Assembly (NCBI GenBank): GCA_021734025.1
Contig: JAIPJS010000002.1
Span: 372,001-436,000 of the forward strand
Direction of reading: 5' to 3'
Source of the DNA: Candidatus Neomarinimicrobiota bacterium
Lineage (GTDB): Bacteria; Fidelibacterota; JAANXI01
Length of the DNA: 64,000 bases
Each line of letters opens with the position of its first letter. Positions within the stretch are counted from its first letter, which is position 1. Under the pieces are notes generated by a model, which searched no databases, was not told the DNA's origin, and was given only the letters and a program-made list of their open reading frames with translations. Positions 63,426 through 64,000 of this stretch are shown piece by piece. Made by a program: the position numbers and the translations under genes.

Positions 63426-64000
63426 TTACGGTTCCAGCCCCACCTTCACCCGGTCGATTCGCTCTGAATCGCCGAGATCGACTGGTACTACCACCTCCAG
63501 AGACTGCTGTTCCGCCAAGAAATAAATCTTGATCTGACGGCCGGTCTGTACCAGATGCATCGGACTAAAGGCTCTTGCACCGAGACTATTATACTCGTCA
63601 TCTTTTTTCAGATACTGGGGATGCCCGGAAGGTTGAATCCTGTCCCCGGCCGGCGTGAAAAGTGCGGCACGGACTGTTTGTTCCCCGTAACCGTGCCGCA
63701 ACATCTCCCGGAATTCGGGCTGTGCGCTTTCCACCGTGAGCGCTGGTAATGTCACAATACAGTATTCACCATCACACTTGACAAATCGATTATGTCGGAG
63801 AAATAGCCGCAGAGAATCGCCAGGTTCCAGGATGACAGGCATCCAAACCTCGTACCCCGATCCGCTCCCCGACGTTGCCTTCATTGAGATATCACGGGCC
63901 GTAAACCTGTAAAGAGAATCCGAACGAAGCAGAGTCATGAGCGTTTCGATTGTCTGATTCACCACCGCCATCGGGTTGTCTCTTTCCGACGGGGACTCAT
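63426..64000 (-). CDS. Hypothetical protein, probably cut by the window edge
   Basis: An open frame from the window edge to a stop at 63426. The first in-frame ATG is at 63971, giving 181 residues, but the frame stays open to 64000, so the gene may start outside. The product is beta-rich (WMPVILEPGDSLRLFLRHNRFV, IKIYFLAEQQSLEVVVPVDLG) with no signal peptide in view and no family I recognise. It may be the C-terminal part of a larger exported protein. It is transcribed towards rpoD-rpsU. Confidence 0.6.
   Translation of the reverse strand, partial: ESPSERDNPMAVVNQTIETLMTLLRSDSLYRFTARDISMKATSGSGSGYEVWMPVILEPGDSLRLFLRHNRFVKCDGEYCIVTLPALTVESAQPEFREMLRHGYGEQTVRAALFTPAGDRIQPSGHPQYLKKDDEYNSLGARAFSPMHLVQTGRQIKIYFLAEQQSLEVVVPVDLGDSERIDRVKVGLEP

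Overview
The window reads like chromosomal DNA of a Gram-negative bacterium of the FCB group (Bacteroidota/Balneolota/Rhodothermota or a related candidate phylum such as KSB1 or Calditrichota), probably marine or salt-adapted. Four large secreted proteins end in a type A C-terminal sorting domain of the type IX secretion system. There is a PorV-like barrel, a TonB receptor with an N-terminal carboxypeptidase-like domain, a short primary sigma factor without region 1.1, and a set for making and importing glycine betaine. Several promoters look like classic sigma-70 ones (TTGACA, about 17 bp, TATAAT-like) and genes carry ordinary ribosome binding sites, which argues against typical Bacteroidia. 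The exact phylum cannot be settled from sequence alone. No mobile element, prophage or CRISPR array was seen.

Layout. 200-7082 (minus): a TonB receptor / T9SS surface protein / PorV-like operon behind a consensus promoter and a leader of about 450 nt. 7690-29763 (mostly one direction, minus): a pectin and uronate utilisation locus. It has a multidomain pectate lyase, a GH105 unsaturated uronyl hydrolase and a GH31 glycosidase. It also has KDPG aldolase, KDG kinase, an SDR dehydrogenase, tagaturonate epimerase, a TRAP transporter, uronate isomerase, a GntR/LacI-type regulator, 6-phosphogluconate dehydrogenase, a second PfkB kinase, a LarA-family nickel enzyme and a KdgF-like cupin. No mannonate dehydratase is present. 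The LarA homologue, second kinase and Gnd suggest a route mannonate to gluconate to 6-phosphogluconate.

29855-41962 (minus): a chaperone-usher-like fibre system of unusual make-up. It has an usher whose C-terminus carries three SPOR-like repeats, a PapD-like chaperone, three DUF4402-type candidate subunits, and a 1673-residue Ig-repeat protein with a T9SS sorting domain. The 34.5 kb subunit has its own promoter and terminator. The giant protein has a CRP/FNR-like site placed as in a class II activated promoter.

42185-55972: a compatible-solute and methyl-cycle locus. It holds a glycine betaine ABC importer (binding lipoprotein, permease, ATPase with CBS domains), an outer-membrane barrel, and the two methyltransferases that turn glycine into betaine. 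Next to them are a MetF-like reductase, an adenosine-kinase-like PfkB protein, S-adenosylhomocysteinase, SAM synthetase and cobalamin-independent methionine synthase. Together these can rebuild the three SAM molecules spent per betaine.

56498-64000: groEL/groES under a CIRCE operator, a lone response regulator, tRNA-Phe, a T9SS subtilase, the primary sigma factor, rpsU and a partial gene at the edge. Several intergenic islands (10.6, 15.8-16.2, 35.0-35.7, 36.3 and 53.3-53.7 kb) are built from short degenerate repeats and inverted repeats.
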